Below, in pieces: positions 1-8,729 of a stretch of 64,000 nt of DNA. Position 1 is the stretch's first letter, and the number at the start of each line of letters is the position of its first letter. A program made the translations under genes and the position numbers. The stretch is taken from NCBI GenBank assembly GCA_017447265.1, contig JAFSOA010000017.1, positions 1 to 64,000 on the forward strand. Reading direction: 5' to 3'. The notes below the pieces were generated by a model. The model was not told where the DNA came from and searched no databases. It was given only the letters and a program-made list of their open reading frames with translations. Origin of the DNA: Bacteroidales bacterium (GTDB taxonomy: Bacteria; Bacteroidota; Bacteroidia; Bacteroidales; UBA932).

Positions 1-768
1 ACCAAGAACACCCTGGCCAAACTCTATAACCCCGGGTTCGAGGCCGACAGGGCCCGGGCGGAATTCCTCACCGCACGGACGGTTTTCGAGATGGGCATCC
101 CTACCCCGGAGCCCTATCGGCTGGTAACCGACGGAGAACGCTTCGGGGCCGAATACGAGCTGGTGAAAGGGAAACGCTCCTTCACTCGCATCATCTCGGA
201 GGAACCCGGACGGCTTAAAGAGATTACCCTTGACTTCGCGGCCGAGGCCAGAAAATTGCACGCAACCCAGGCCGACACCACCCGTCTGCGCTCTTACAAA
301 CAGGTTGTATCGCAGTTCTACAGGGAAAAAGACCTGGTTCCGGAAGCCTTCAAGCAGCGTGCGTTCGCCTTTCTTGAAACGGTCCCGGAAGCGACCACCT
401 GCCTGCACGGAGACATCCAGATCGGGAACATCATCACCGACGGCCGGCGCACGCTTTGGATTGACGTGGGCGAGTTCAGTTACGGAACTCCCGAATGGGA
501 TATAAGCATCATGTATGTCATGGCCCAGCGAATGGATGCCCAGCGGGCAGAAACGCTGTTCCACCTGAAGCCTAAGCAAATCAAGGAGCACTGGAACATC
601 TTCCTTCCCGCCTATCTGGGTACGGCGGATCCGCAGGTCCTTGAGGCTTACACGCGGCGCATCGTCCCCTATTATGCCGTGAAAGTGCCTTATGTCTATG
701 ACATGGCATACCACACCGCACTCCCGGAAGCATCTTTCCAGTTCATTGGAAAGATGCTCGGGATGTAA
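1..768 (+). CDS. APH/choline-kinase-like phosphotransferase, 5' end outside window
   Basis: The reading frame is open from the first base, so the N-terminus lies outside the window; 255 codons are visible. The visible part is the C-lobe of an aminoglycoside-phosphotransferase/choline-kinase fold. It has the Brenner motif LHGDIQIGN (catalytic Asp and metal-binding Asn) followed by IDVGEFSYGTPEWD, which fits the DFG-like metal site. The wording of these motifs resembles the small paralogous kinase family TIGR02172 rather than true resistance enzymes. The substrate is unknown, so a resistance function should not be assumed. It converges on the minus-strand hydrolase array, with 7 bases between the two stop codons. 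Confidence 0.8.
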   Translation, partial: TKNTLAKLYNPGFEADRARAEFLTARTVFEMGIPTPEPYRLVTDGERFGAEYELVKGKRSFTRIISEEPGRLKEITLDFAAEARKLHATQADTTRLRSYKQVVSQFYREKDLVPEAFKQRAFAFLETVPEATTCLHGDIQIGNIITDGRRTLWIDVGEFSYGTPEWDISIMYVMAQRMDAQRAETLFHLKPKQIKEHWNIFLPAYLGTADPQVLEAYTRRIVPYYAVKVPYVYDMAYHTALPEASFQFIGKMLGM

Positions 769-775
769 TCACGTC

Positions 776-2425
776 TCAGTTCACCTTCTTTCCTTCAAAA
801 TAAACCTCTGCCGGAAGATTGTGGCTGAAGCCCTCGTGCGGTTCCGCAAGGAGGTCCTTTTCAAACACCAGGAAGTCGGCATCCTTGCCCGCGCTGATGG
901 AGCCCTTGGCGGCCTCCACGCCCAGCTGCCTGGCACCGTTGATGGTGTAGCCCAAGAGCATTTGCTCAACGGTCATTTTCTGGTCCTCAGGAGGGAGCAC
1001 TTCCCCTCTGGTAAAGGCGGGAGCATTGGTCTTTTCCGTGATATGGCGCGTCATGCCCACTTCCATGCCCAGATAGGGATTCCAGACTTCGAAACTGAAT
1101 ACCACGTTGTCGCTGGACCAGGTTACCAGAGCGCCGCTGTCCCATAACGTCTTGCAACGGAACAGCTTGCGGGCCCGTTCCTCGCCCAGCCAGGTACCCC
1201 ATACCCTGTAGTCTCCGGCATGCCACCAGGGCGTATAGTTGGCAATCACGCCCAGCTTGGCAAAACGGTCCAGGTCGGCGTCGTCCTGCACTTCCAGGTG
1301 GGCGCAGGTGACCTTCATGGTAAACTTGTCGCCGACTTCCTTTCTGGCCAGTTCCACGGCGTCCAGCGCCACGCGGGAGGCGGCGGAGCCTACGGTGTGC
1401 ATGTGAAGGTCCAGGCCTTCCGCGTTCAGTTTGAGCATCAGGGCGGCCAGGTCCTCCTTGTTGAAGGCGGTGGCACCCTTCTCGGGGACATCCACATAGG
1501 GCGTGAGCATCGCGGCGGTATGGATTTTCTGCGTGCCGTCCATGAAAATCTTCATGGTGTGGACCTTAAGGTGCTCCGTGTTGTATTCTTTCCGGAAGCG
1601 CTTGAGTTCCTTCAGGCCTTCCTCCGCCTGCCAGTTGGCGGCAATCACATAGCAGCCGTCCACATAGACGGGGAGTTTCCCTTGCTTGTCCATTTCCTTC
1701 AGGCGCTGGTACACCCGCTCGTGGAACTCGGGGAAGCCCGGAATACCGGCGTCAAAAACGGCCGATACACCGTGGCTCACGGAGAAATCAATCCACGCCT
1801 GGAGCGCGACGTCTATCTGCTCGTCGCTCAGGTCCATGGAACCGTCCAGGACGATACGAGTCTCCGCAGAGCCTTCAATGATATAGCCGGTCAACTTGCC
1901 GTCCTTGCGCTCATACACGCTGAGTCCGGGCACGGGGTCCGGCGTGTCGTCGGTGATGCCGTGGCGCTTGAGCACCCGGGAGTTCACCCACACGCTGTGG
2001 AATTCCGCTTCCTGTATCTGCATCTCGGCATCCGGGCAGATGGCGTCAAGGTCTTCCTTGGTGAGCGTCTCGCCATTCAGGCACTTTTTCTCCAGAATAA
2101 ACCGATAGCACTTCCGGCCGGGATGCTTGCCGATAAAGTCGGCCATAAAGTCAAGGGCCTCCTGCTTGCCGTTGCAGGAAAAGCGCTCGCTCTCTTCCGC
2201 GTAGGCGAATCCCACGGGGATGGTTACATGGACATGGCTGTCGATGACGCCGGGCATGATGAACTTGCCGCCCAGGTCCGTCACCTCGCCTTCGTAGGCC
2301 GGAAGACCTGCCTCATCGCCCACATAGACGAATTTTCCGTCTTTCACTACCAGGGCCGTGGCCTTGGGCTGGTTTTTGTCCGCCGTAAAGATTTTGGCGT
2401 TCTTGATGATTTTGTCTGCTTTCAT
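776..2425 (-). CDS. YtcJ-type metal-dependent amidohydrolase, paralogue 1
   Basis: This 549-residue cytoplasmic protein has no signal peptide. It belongs to the Amidohydro_3/YtcJ branch of the amidohydrolase superfamily. Visible metal-site motifs are HxH in DSHVHV (residues 64 and 66), KIFMDGT, LHMHTVGS, CAHLEV and the late Asp in SSDN. I place the start at 2425 because the two closest paralogues in the window begin with the same MKAD(K/I)IIKNAKIF; an in-frame ATG at 2446 is possible. It is very similar along its whole length to the genes at 5390-7051 and 10392-12047, so it arose by local duplication. It is last in a tightly packed minus-strand run, 39 bases after a carboxylesterase. Substrates of this family are poorly known (N-substituted amides, formamides, cyclic ureides), so none is assigned. 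Confidence 0.85.
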   Translation of the reverse strand: MKADKIIKNAKIFTADKNQPKATALVVKDGKFVYVGDEAGLPAYEGEVTDLGGKFIMPGVIDSHVHVTIPVGFAYAEESERFSCNGKQEALDFMADFIGKHPGRKCYRFILEKKCLNGETLTKEDLDAICPDAEMQIQEAEFHSVWVNSRVLKRHGITDDTPDPVPGLSVYERKDGKLTGYIIEGSAETRIVLDGSMDLSDEQIDVALQAWIDFSVSHGVSAVFDAGIPGFPEFHERVYQRLKEMDKQGKLPVYVDGCYVIAANWQAEEGLKELKRFRKEYNTEHLKVHTMKIFMDGTQKIHTAAMLTPYVDVPEKGATAFNKEDLAALMLKLNAEGLDLHMHTVGSAASRVALDAVELARKEVGDKFTMKVTCAHLEVQDDADLDRFAKLGVIANYTPWWHAGDYRVWGTWLGEERARKLFRCKTLWDSGALVTWSSDNVVFSFEVWNPYLGMEVGMTRHITEKTNAPAFTRGEVLPPEDQKMTVEQMLLGYTINGARQLGVEAAKGSISAGKDADFLVFEKDLLAEPHEGFSHNLPAEVYFEGKKVN

Positions 2426-2464
2426 GGCTATTGTTTTCCTTTTCATACCATCCTTTTTTATTAT

Positions 2465-4012
2465 TTAGCAGACCCGCTTGGACGACCCGTTCCCCAGGCG
2501 CTCCGCCCAGGACATCATCAGGTCTTCCCGTCTTCCGAAAATATCCTTCTGCATGCCGATAGCCTCGTCAAAGACCATCGTCCGGCGGTTCTCACCTGAG
2601 AACTTCTCCCACTTGTATTTGTCGGTGGAGGGATTGCCCGTCCGGGCGAAATTGGTCCACATCTGTTTGGCGACATGACGGAACTCGCAGTCTTCGGTCG
2701 AAACTATCTTTCCGCTACCCATCGGGTCCTCTATGCAAGTATCGAACAGGTACGGAATCTCACAAGCGTGGATTGCGCCAAGCTGGGGAGTCGTCACCGG
2801 CTTCTTGATGAAGTACATGTAGGTGTTGCCGCCGGCGGCCGCGTGCCGGATGGCCATATTGGTGTTGCCGGCGCGGAAGTTGATGTCGTTGCAGTATTGC
2901 TCCAGGCGGCTCCCTTCGCTTTCGGCAGCGAGCGTTCCCATGAACGCGTCGTACATGGCCTTCTCCTGCCCGTTAAGCAGCGCACGGTCCCGCTTGGCAA
3001 TCCACCTCAGCGTATTCAGGAAGCCTTCTTCTCCGCCCTCGGACGGAACGAAATACCTGATTTCATCCTGATTGGACCCAATCATCATGTCTATCTTGGC
3101 CCGCTTCCCGTCTCCCCACATCTTATACATCTCCGCCCGATCCTCGGGCAGCGTGACGCCGTCCAGCAGCGGGAAGTTGGCCGTTCCCAGAAGGCAGTTC
3201 TTGTCAATGAGCGCCGCTTTCAGATAGGCGTCCACAAGCTGCCCGGTGGTGAGCGCCATCAGCTCGTCCATAGTCTGGCAGCCCGTTACAGCCAGGAAGT
3301 TCTGCGTAACGTGGATGCCGTGCTCCATGGTGTCGCAGTAGGCGATGTTGGCGCTCTGGGCGATGATTCTTTTGAAGAGACCCTCGCTTCCTTCGATAAG
3401 CGGGAGGAAGGTGACACTGGCCGAGCCGGCCGACTCGCCGAAAATGGTCACGTTGCCGGGGTCTCCGCCGAAGCCGGCGATGTTTTTCTGTATCCATCGG
3501 AGGGCCTCAAGCTGGTCCAGCAGGCCCAGGTTGCCGGCCTCCTTGAAGTTCTCTCCGCCGGGGACCCGCTCGAAATTCATGAATCCCAGAAAGCCCAACC
3601 GGTAGTCGATGGACACGAACAGGATGTCAGGGCACTGTTTGGAGATGTTGGTCAGGTCGTAGAGGGGCGACGCCTGGGATTCGGCGCAGAACCCGCCGCC
3701 GTGAATCCACACCATGACCGGCTTTCTGCTGTCCGTGCAGCCGGTGTTGCAATAGATGTTCAGCACGAGGCAGTCCTCGCCGAACTCCGCCGTACCCATC
3801 GAGTCGTTCACGGGGCCGATGGGAACATGGCCGGGCTTTGTGGCATCGTACACGCCGTCATCGTCTGCGGCAGGAAGCGCCTTCTGCCAACGAAGTTTCC
3901 CCAGCGGCTGCGTAGCATAAGGGATGCTCTTCCAGATAATCAGTTCGTCGGTCTCTTTGCCCACGAAGGTACCGTTGTTGCACTTGACTGCTTTCTTGAT
4001 TTCTTGTCTCAT
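2465..4012 (-). CDS. Type-B carboxylesterase, paralogue 1
   Basis: The 515-residue alpha/beta hydrolase is of the carboxylesterase type B (PnbA/cholinesterase) family. It shows the N-terminal family signature (GTFVGKETDE, then IPYATQPLG), an oxyanion-hole HGGGF, the EDCLVLNIY motif and the nucleophile elbow FGESAGS near residue 193. A late His is in IHACEIPYLFD. No signal peptide is visible, so it should act in the cytoplasm on carboxylic esters. It is flanked by an amidohydrolase downstream and, upstream, by a GNAT remnant whose frame runs into its start. A second copy of the family lies at 7086-8717, also next to amidohydrolases, which suggests that the esterase and amidase work on the same compound class. 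The real substrate is unknown. Confidence 0.88.
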   Translation of the reverse strand: MRQEIKKAVKCNNGTFVGKETDELIIWKSIPYATQPLGKLRWQKALPAADDDGVYDATKPGHVPIGPVNDSMGTAEFGEDCLVLNIYCNTGCTDSRKPVMVWIHGGGFCAESQASPLYDLTNISKQCPDILFVSIDYRLGFLGFMNFERVPGGENFKEAGNLGLLDQLEALRWIQKNIAGFGGDPGNVTIFGESAGSASVTFLPLIEGSEGLFKRIIAQSANIAYCDTMEHGIHVTQNFLAVTGCQTMDELMALTTGQLVDAYLKAALIDKNCLLGTANFPLLDGVTLPEDRAEMYKMWGDGKRAKIDMMIGSNQDEIRYFVPSEGGEEGFLNTLRWIAKRDRALLNGQEKAMYDAFMGTLAAESEGSRLEQYCNDINFRAGNTNMAIRHAAAGGNTYMYFIKKPVTTPQLGAIHACEIPYLFDTCIEDPMGSGKIVSTEDCEFRHVAKQMWTNFARTGNPSTDKYKWEKFSGENRRTMVFDEAIGMQKDIFGRREDLMMSWAERLGNGSSKRVC

Positions 4013-4190
4013 AGCTGGTTATTTTGTGTGAGTCTATATATTTCGCTACATGGATGAACCCGCGTTTTTCGAAGAAACGATGGGCATTGCGGTTGTCTTT
4101 TCCGGATTCCAGATAAATTTCCCGAATTCCCTTTAAGCGCAGCCAGGAAATGGCCGTCTGGAGAACAGTTCCTTCGCCTACTGTTTTCAC
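4013..4190 (-). pseudogene. C-terminal fragment of a GNAT acetyltransferase
   Basis: About 59 codons encode the second half of a GNAT N-acetyltransferase. VGEGTVLQTAISWLRLKG corresponds to the acetyl-CoA motif A helix, followed by EIYLESGKDNRNAHRFFEKRGF (seen in two parts), the usual motif B. The N-terminal half is missing. The frame opens with a GTG that overlaps the stop of the upstream lipoprotein gene (GTGA) and runs without a natural stop into the carboxylesterase start. This looks like a deletion scar left when the surrounding genes were rearranged. A functional mini-protein is unlikely because the fold needs the missing strands. Confidence 0.65.
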
Positions 4191-5380
4191 GGTTTGTACA
4201 CAAACGGGCTTTCGATGACGGGGCCCTCTTTTCCGCCGATGGTGACTTTGCCGATGCGTTTATAATCGGTTCCGCCGCCGATGCAGTGTGTATCATCTCC
4301 CATGGAAGTCTTTTCGGCCGTTACCTTCGTCACTCCGTCCGTGATGGTGATATCACCGACGCTTGACTGCTCGCTGGTTCCAATCCCGGCAGAGCAGGAA
4401 CCGCCTTTGGTATATACCGTACCGCCGCTCATCAGGATGTTTCCGCACACGGCGTTGTCATTGCCGGAGCCGATGCCGGCGGCGAACGTATTGCCGTCAC
4501 TGGCGGCCGCCGCCGTAACCGTGCCGCCGCTGATGGTAATGTTTCCGCAGACGGAGGGGGCAAAGCTTGTTTCAAGTTTTTCGTCGCAGCCGGCGCCGCT
4601 GCCGATGCAGGCGGCATTTGTCCCTCCGTGGGCCGTGACCGTACCTCCGCTGATGGTAATGTTGCCGCATATTGACTCGTAGGATGAGCCGATGCCGGCA
4701 GCCAAATCCCCGGCTTCGGCCACCACGTTCCCTCCGCTGATGGTGATATCCCCGCATCGGGAACGCTTGCGCCCGGTGCCGATACCTGCGGCAGCGTCAC
4801 TGTTGTAAGGCACCGCCGTAACAAAGCCGCCGCTGATGGTGATGCTGCCGCACTCCGACAGGCCGCCAGCGCCGATTGCGGCGCTGTTCATACCGGAGAC
4901 AGCACGGATGGTACCCTCCAGGATTTCAATGTTTCCACAGTTTATTTGCTCATAATTCGCACCGCCTATTCCGGCCCCCCGTCCGCTACTGCCTGCTTCC
5001 AGTTTGCCGCTCCCTTTAATGCGGAGCGTCTTGCCTTCGGGCACAAAGATGCCGGGATAATTCTCATGGAAGCCCCTGACAATATTGGATGCCTCCAATA
5101 CGATGGTTGCGTCCCCTGTCGCCGTAATGCCGGCCCACTTGTAAGCCTCGTTGTTTTCTCCGTAAATCACTGCGTTTTTCAGCGTGACAACGGCCCCGTC
5201 GGCTATGGTAATCTTATAATTTCCTCCGAGGATTCCCGAAAGTGTTTCGCCGTCTTTTGCCTCATAATCGGCCGTAAGTCTGGCAAGGTCCACCACCTTG
5301 ACGGTGATTTCCTCGCTGCAGGACAGCGCCGAAAGCATGGCGAAAACGATGGCGGCAAAAGGATAGAGTATCTTTTTCAT
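4187..5380 (-). CDS. Repetitive beta-helix surface lipoprotein
   Basis: The 397-residue protein starts with a lipoprotein-type signal ending ...SALSC (Cys about residue 21), so it is probably exported and lipid-anchored. After a short linker the body consists of about eight degenerate repeats that alternate a Gly-rich turn (GAGIG, AAGIGTG, CIGSG) with a strand reading close to CGNITISGGTVTA. This pattern predicts a right-handed beta-helix or solenoid. Similar repeat proteins occur in gut Bacteroidota and are often annotated as carbohydrate-binding-domain proteins, but no ligand or enzyme motif is visible here. It lies 9 bases after an amidohydrolase gene, the only exported protein in this hydrolase run. 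Its stop overlaps the GNAT remnant. Confidence 0.75.
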   Translation of the reverse strand: MKKILYPFAAIVFAMLSALSCSEEITVKVVDLARLTADYEAKDGETLSGILGGNYKITIADGAVVTLKNAVIYGENNEAYKWAGITATGDATIVLEASNIVRGFHENYPGIFVPEGKTLRIKGSGKLEAGSSGRGAGIGGANYEQINCGNIEILEGTIRAVSGMNSAAIGAGGLSECGSITISGGFVTAVPYNSDAAAGIGTGRKRSRCGDITISGGNVVAEAGDLAAGIGSSYESICGNITISGGTVTAHGGTNAACIGSGAGCDEKLETSFAPSVCGNITISGGTVTAAAASDGNTFAAGIGSGNDNAVCGNILMSGGTVYTKGGSCSAGIGTSEQSSVGDITITDGVTKVTAEKTSMGDDTHCIGGGTDYKRIGKVTIGGKEGPVIESPFVYKP

Positions 5381-5389
5381 GACAAAACA

Positions 5390-7051
5390 TCATGTATCTG
5401 TTGTATTCATTTTATTCCCGCCAAAATATACATCTGCCGGAAGGTTGTGGCTAAAGCCCTCGTGTTCCTCCGAAAGCAGGTCTTTGTCAAAGACCAGGAA
5501 GTCGGCGTCCTTGCCGGCCTCGATGGAGCCCTTTTTGTTCTCGACGCCCAGTTGCCTGGCGCCGTTGATGGTATAGCCCAAAAGCATTTGCTCAATGCTC
5601 ATTTTCTGGTCCTCCGTAGGGAGCGCGACACCTCTGGTAAAGGCGGGGGCATAGGTCTTTTCCGTGATATGGCGCGTCATGCCTACTTCCATGCCCAGAT
5701 AGGGATTCCAGACCTCGAAACTGAAAACCACGTTGTCGCATGACCAGGTTACCAGGGCGCCGCTGTCCCACAGCGCCTTGCAGCGGAACAACTTGCGGGC
5801 CCGCTCCTCGCCCAGCCAGATGCCCCAAACCCTGTAGTCTCCGCAGTGCCACCAGGGCGTATAGTTCGCAATCACGCCCAACTTGGCGAAACGGTCCAGG
5901 TCTGCGTCGTCCTGCACTTCCAGGTGGGCGCAGGTGACCTTCATGGTAAACTTGTCGCCAACTTCTTTTCTGGCCAGTTCCACGGCGTCCAGCGCCACGC
6001 GGGAGGCGGCAGAGCCAACGGTGTGCATATGAAGGTCCAGGCCTTCCGCGTTGAGCTTGACCATCAGGGCGGCGAGGTCCTCCTTGTTGAAGGCGGTGGC
6101 GCCCTTCTCTGGGACGTCCACATAGGGCGTGAGCATCGCCGCAGTGTGGATCTTCTGGGTGCCGTCCATGAATATCTTCATGGTGTGGATCTTGAGGTGC
6201 TCCGTGTTGTATTCCTTCCGGAAACGCTTGAGCTCCTTCAGGCCTTCCTCCGCCTGCCAGTTGGCAGCGATCACATAGCAGCCGTCCACGTAAACGGGCA
6301 GTTTACCCTGAAGGTCCAATTCCCGCAGGCGCTGATACACCCGCTCGTGGAACTCGGGGAAGCCCGGAATACCTGCGTCAAAGACCGCCGATACACCGTG
6401 GGTCACGGAGAAATCGATCCACGCCTGGAGCGCGGTGTCAATCTGCTCGTCACTGAGGTCCATGGAACCGTCCAGGACGATGCGCACCTCCGCGGAGCCT
6501 TCAATGATATAGCCGGTCAACTTGCCGTCCTTGCGCTCATACACGCTGAGTCCGGGCACGGGATCGGGCGTGTCGTCGGTGATGCCGTGGCGCTTGAGCA
6601 CCCGGGAGTTCACCCACACGCTGTGGAATTCCGCTTCCTGAATCTGGAGTTCTGCATCCGGGCAGACGGCGTCGAGATCTTCCGTGGTGAGCGTCTCGCC
6701 ATTCAGGCACTTTTTCTCCAGGATGAACCGGTAGCACTTCTGGCCGGGATGCTTGCCGATAAAGTCGGCTATAAAGTCCAGGGCCTCCTGCTTGCCGTTG
6801 CAGGCAAAGCGTTCGCTCTCTGCCGCATAGGCGAATCCCACGGGCAAGGTGACATGCACATGGCTGTCAAAGATGCCGGGCATGATGAATTTTCCGCCCA
6901 GGTCCGTGACCACTCCTTCGTAGGCCGAAAGGCCGGCTTCGTCGCCTACATAGACGAATTTTCCGTCTTTTACCGCCAGTGCGGTCGCTTGCGGCTGGTT
7001 CTTGTCCGCCGTGAATATCTTGGCGTTTTTGATGATTATGTCCGCTTTCAT
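5390..7051 (-). CDS. YtcJ-type metal-dependent amidohydrolase, paralogue 2
   Basis: This 553-residue protein is almost a copy of the one at 776-2425. It shares the same DSHVHV, KIFMDGT, LHMHTVGS and CAHLEV motifs and long identical stretches. One visible change lies beside the late metal/active-site Asp: WSCDN here against WSSDN in the other two close copies. The start at 7051 is the MKAD start shared by the paralogues; the longer open frame upstream overlaps the carboxylesterase and is ignored. It follows that esterase by 34 bases. It is cytoplasmic by lack of a signal peptide. Amide or cyclic-amide hydrolysis is inferred from the family; the substrate is unknown. Confidence 0.86.
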   Translation of the reverse strand: MKADIIIKNAKIFTADKNQPQATALAVKDGKFVYVGDEAGLSAYEGVVTDLGGKFIMPGIFDSHVHVTLPVGFAYAAESERFACNGKQEALDFIADFIGKHPGQKCYRFILEKKCLNGETLTTEDLDAVCPDAELQIQEAEFHSVWVNSRVLKRHGITDDTPDPVPGLSVYERKDGKLTGYIIEGSAEVRIVLDGSMDLSDEQIDTALQAWIDFSVTHGVSAVFDAGIPGFPEFHERVYQRLRELDLQGKLPVYVDGCYVIAANWQAEEGLKELKRFRKEYNTEHLKIHTMKIFMDGTQKIHTAAMLTPYVDVPEKGATAFNKEDLAALMVKLNAEGLDLHMHTVGSAASRVALDAVELARKEVGDKFTMKVTCAHLEVQDDADLDRFAKLGVIANYTPWWHCGDYRVWGIWLGEERARKLFRCKALWDSGALVTWSCDNVVFSFEVWNPYLGMEVGMTRHITEKTYAPAFTRGVALPTEDQKMSIEQMLLGYTINGARQLGVENKKGSIEAGKDADFLVFDKDLLSEEHEGFSHNLPADVYFGGNKMNTTDT

Positions 7052-7085
7052 GGTTATTATCTTTTTTGTGTTACTTTGTTTGACG

Positions 7086-8717
7086 TTATTTGCGTGCGGC
7101 CATGATATCAAGAAGGTAGCCGGGTGTGAAGTACTTGTCCATGAACTGGTAGTAGCCCAGCAAGGGGAGCACGGCCTTGTACTGATCGGCCAGCAGGCCC
7201 TGTTCGATGGGCATGTCACCCGGCCCGGCAATGACCAGGACGTTCCGGTCGTCGGCCGAATATGCCTTCCAATCGACCTTGTCTGTGGACGGATTGCCGC
7301 AGCGTGCGAAATTGGTCCACATCTGCTGAATGGTCGTGAAGATCTCATCAGGGATGTTCGTGCCGTTGAAGGGGCTGCTCGTCCCGACACCGCGGAAGTC
7401 GAACACGAATATGAGCTCCACGGAATGTGCCGCGCCAACCTCCGCATTGCTGCCCGGATACGACCAGTAGTAGCAGTAGGTCTTGTTGAACGCACTCTGC
7501 GCGTCGAGCTGCTGGAGCATGGGGACCCTGAACATGAGCTCATTGATGAACTCCGTCTCGACAAGTCCCGGTTCCTGGGACCTGCAGACCCGCCAGAATT
7601 CCTCGTAATACTTCTTGTCCGCTTCCTTCAGGCAGCGGGCTGCGTCGCCCACGGCGCGCTGGGCAAACAGCTTTTGCTCTTCCATGTTCAGGCTCGGACC
7701 CTCGCCCATGAACAGCCGGGCTTCGTCGGCCGTGCTGCCTGCCATGATGGTTATGTGTTTTGCATAGCCTTTCCGGTACAGCTCGATGGGCGCCTCGGGG
7801 AGCACCTCGGTCCCGTAGTACGGACAGGACGTGAATTTGCCGACCGCGTTGACATACGCCTCCTGGAGCTTCTCTTCGCTCAGCGCCATGATCTCGTCCA
7901 TGGTCTTGCAACCGGTGTATTCGAGCAGTGCCTTGGTCTTTCCTTGCGCAGATTCGCATTCGACCGGGAAGGCCAGGGTGGTCGAGCCGCTCTGGGCGAT
8001 GATCTTCTGGAAATACCGGTTCGCCTCCTTCATGACCGGCAGGATGGAGACCGAGCCGCCGCCGGCGCTTTGCCCGAAGATGGTCACGTTGCCGGGGTCA
8101 CCGCCGAAAGCGGCGATGTTTTCGTGCACCCACCGGAGCGCCATCGCCTGGTCCAGCAGGCCGTTGCAGGGCGCCGTCTTGAAGTTTTCGCCGCCGGGCA
8201 CCGAGGAGAAGTCCATGAAACCGTACATGTTCAGGCGGTAGTTGATATTCACCATGATGATGTCACTGTGCCTCTGGACAAGATTGGCTCCGCTGTAGGA
8301 GATCTGCGAGCCTGAGCCGACAACGTACGCCCCGCCGTGGATCCAGACCATCACCGGCTTCTTCGCGGTCTTGTCGTCGGTGTTGACCCAGATGTTCAGG
8401 TAGAGGCAGTCCTCGGAGCACAGCTTCTGAATGCAATCCGGGTAGCCTGTTGAGCCGAAAGCACCCTTTCCGTAGTACCTGGCCTCGAAGACCCGGTCGC
8501 TCGCGTCCACGTACTCCGGTGCCTTGAAGCGGCGCCCGCCCACGGGCGGCTTCGCGTAGGGGATGCCCAGCCACGACGCCACCCCGTTAGTCTCGGTTCC
8601 GACGAAGGTGCCGTTCACGCACTTCACGGCGTGGGCCTTGTCGTAATCTCCCGTAATTTCGCTGTTCAAGCATTCATACGGCTCATAAATCATTAAATCC
8701 TTGAATTCTCTTTTCAT
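7086..8717 (-). CDS. Type-B carboxylesterase, paralogue 2
   Basis: The 543-residue carboxylesterase type B has the oxyanion motif HGGAY, the EDCLYLNIW motif and the nucleophile elbow FGQSAGGGS near residue 214. The C-terminal His is in GAAHSVELIF. Compared with the esterase at 2465-4012 it has about 28 extra N-terminal residues (MKREFKDLMIYEPYECL...) and a GQSAGG rather than GESAGS elbow. The two are therefore diverged paralogues, unlike the near-identical amidohydrolases. No signal peptide is seen. It lies 12 bases after the divergent amidohydrolase and 34 bases before paralogue 2, clearly one transcription unit. Confidence 0.87.
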   Translation of the reverse strand: MKREFKDLMIYEPYECLNSEITGDYDKAHAVKCVNGTFVGTETNGVASWLGIPYAKPPVGGRRFKAPEYVDASDRVFEARYYGKGAFGSTGYPDCIQKLCSEDCLYLNIWVNTDDKTAKKPVMVWIHGGAYVVGSGSQISYSGANLVQRHSDIIMVNINYRLNMYGFMDFSSVPGGENFKTAPCNGLLDQAMALRWVHENIAAFGGDPGNVTIFGQSAGGGSVSILPVMKEANRYFQKIIAQSGSTTLAFPVECESAQGKTKALLEYTGCKTMDEIMALSEEKLQEAYVNAVGKFTSCPYYGTEVLPEAPIELYRKGYAKHITIMAGSTADEARLFMGEGPSLNMEEQKLFAQRAVGDAARCLKEADKKYYEEFWRVCRSQEPGLVETEFINELMFRVPMLQQLDAQSAFNKTYCYYWSYPGSNAEVGAAHSVELIFVFDFRGVGTSSPFNGTNIPDEIFTTIQQMWTNFARCGNPSTDKVDWKAYSADDRNVLVIAGPGDMPIEQGLLADQYKAVLPLLGYYQFMDKYFTPGYLLDIMAARK

Positions 8718-8729
8718 ATCTGTTGGTTT

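Noticed and set aside
1-768. Aminoglycoside resistance gene
   Set aside because: It has the APH fold motifs, but the motif wording fits a general small-molecule kinase family; there is no basis for a resistance claim.
7052-7564. N-terminal extension of amidohydrolase paralogue 2
   Set aside because: The extra part (Ser/Arg-rich) lies inside the carboxylesterase gene in another frame; the paralogues all start at MKAD.
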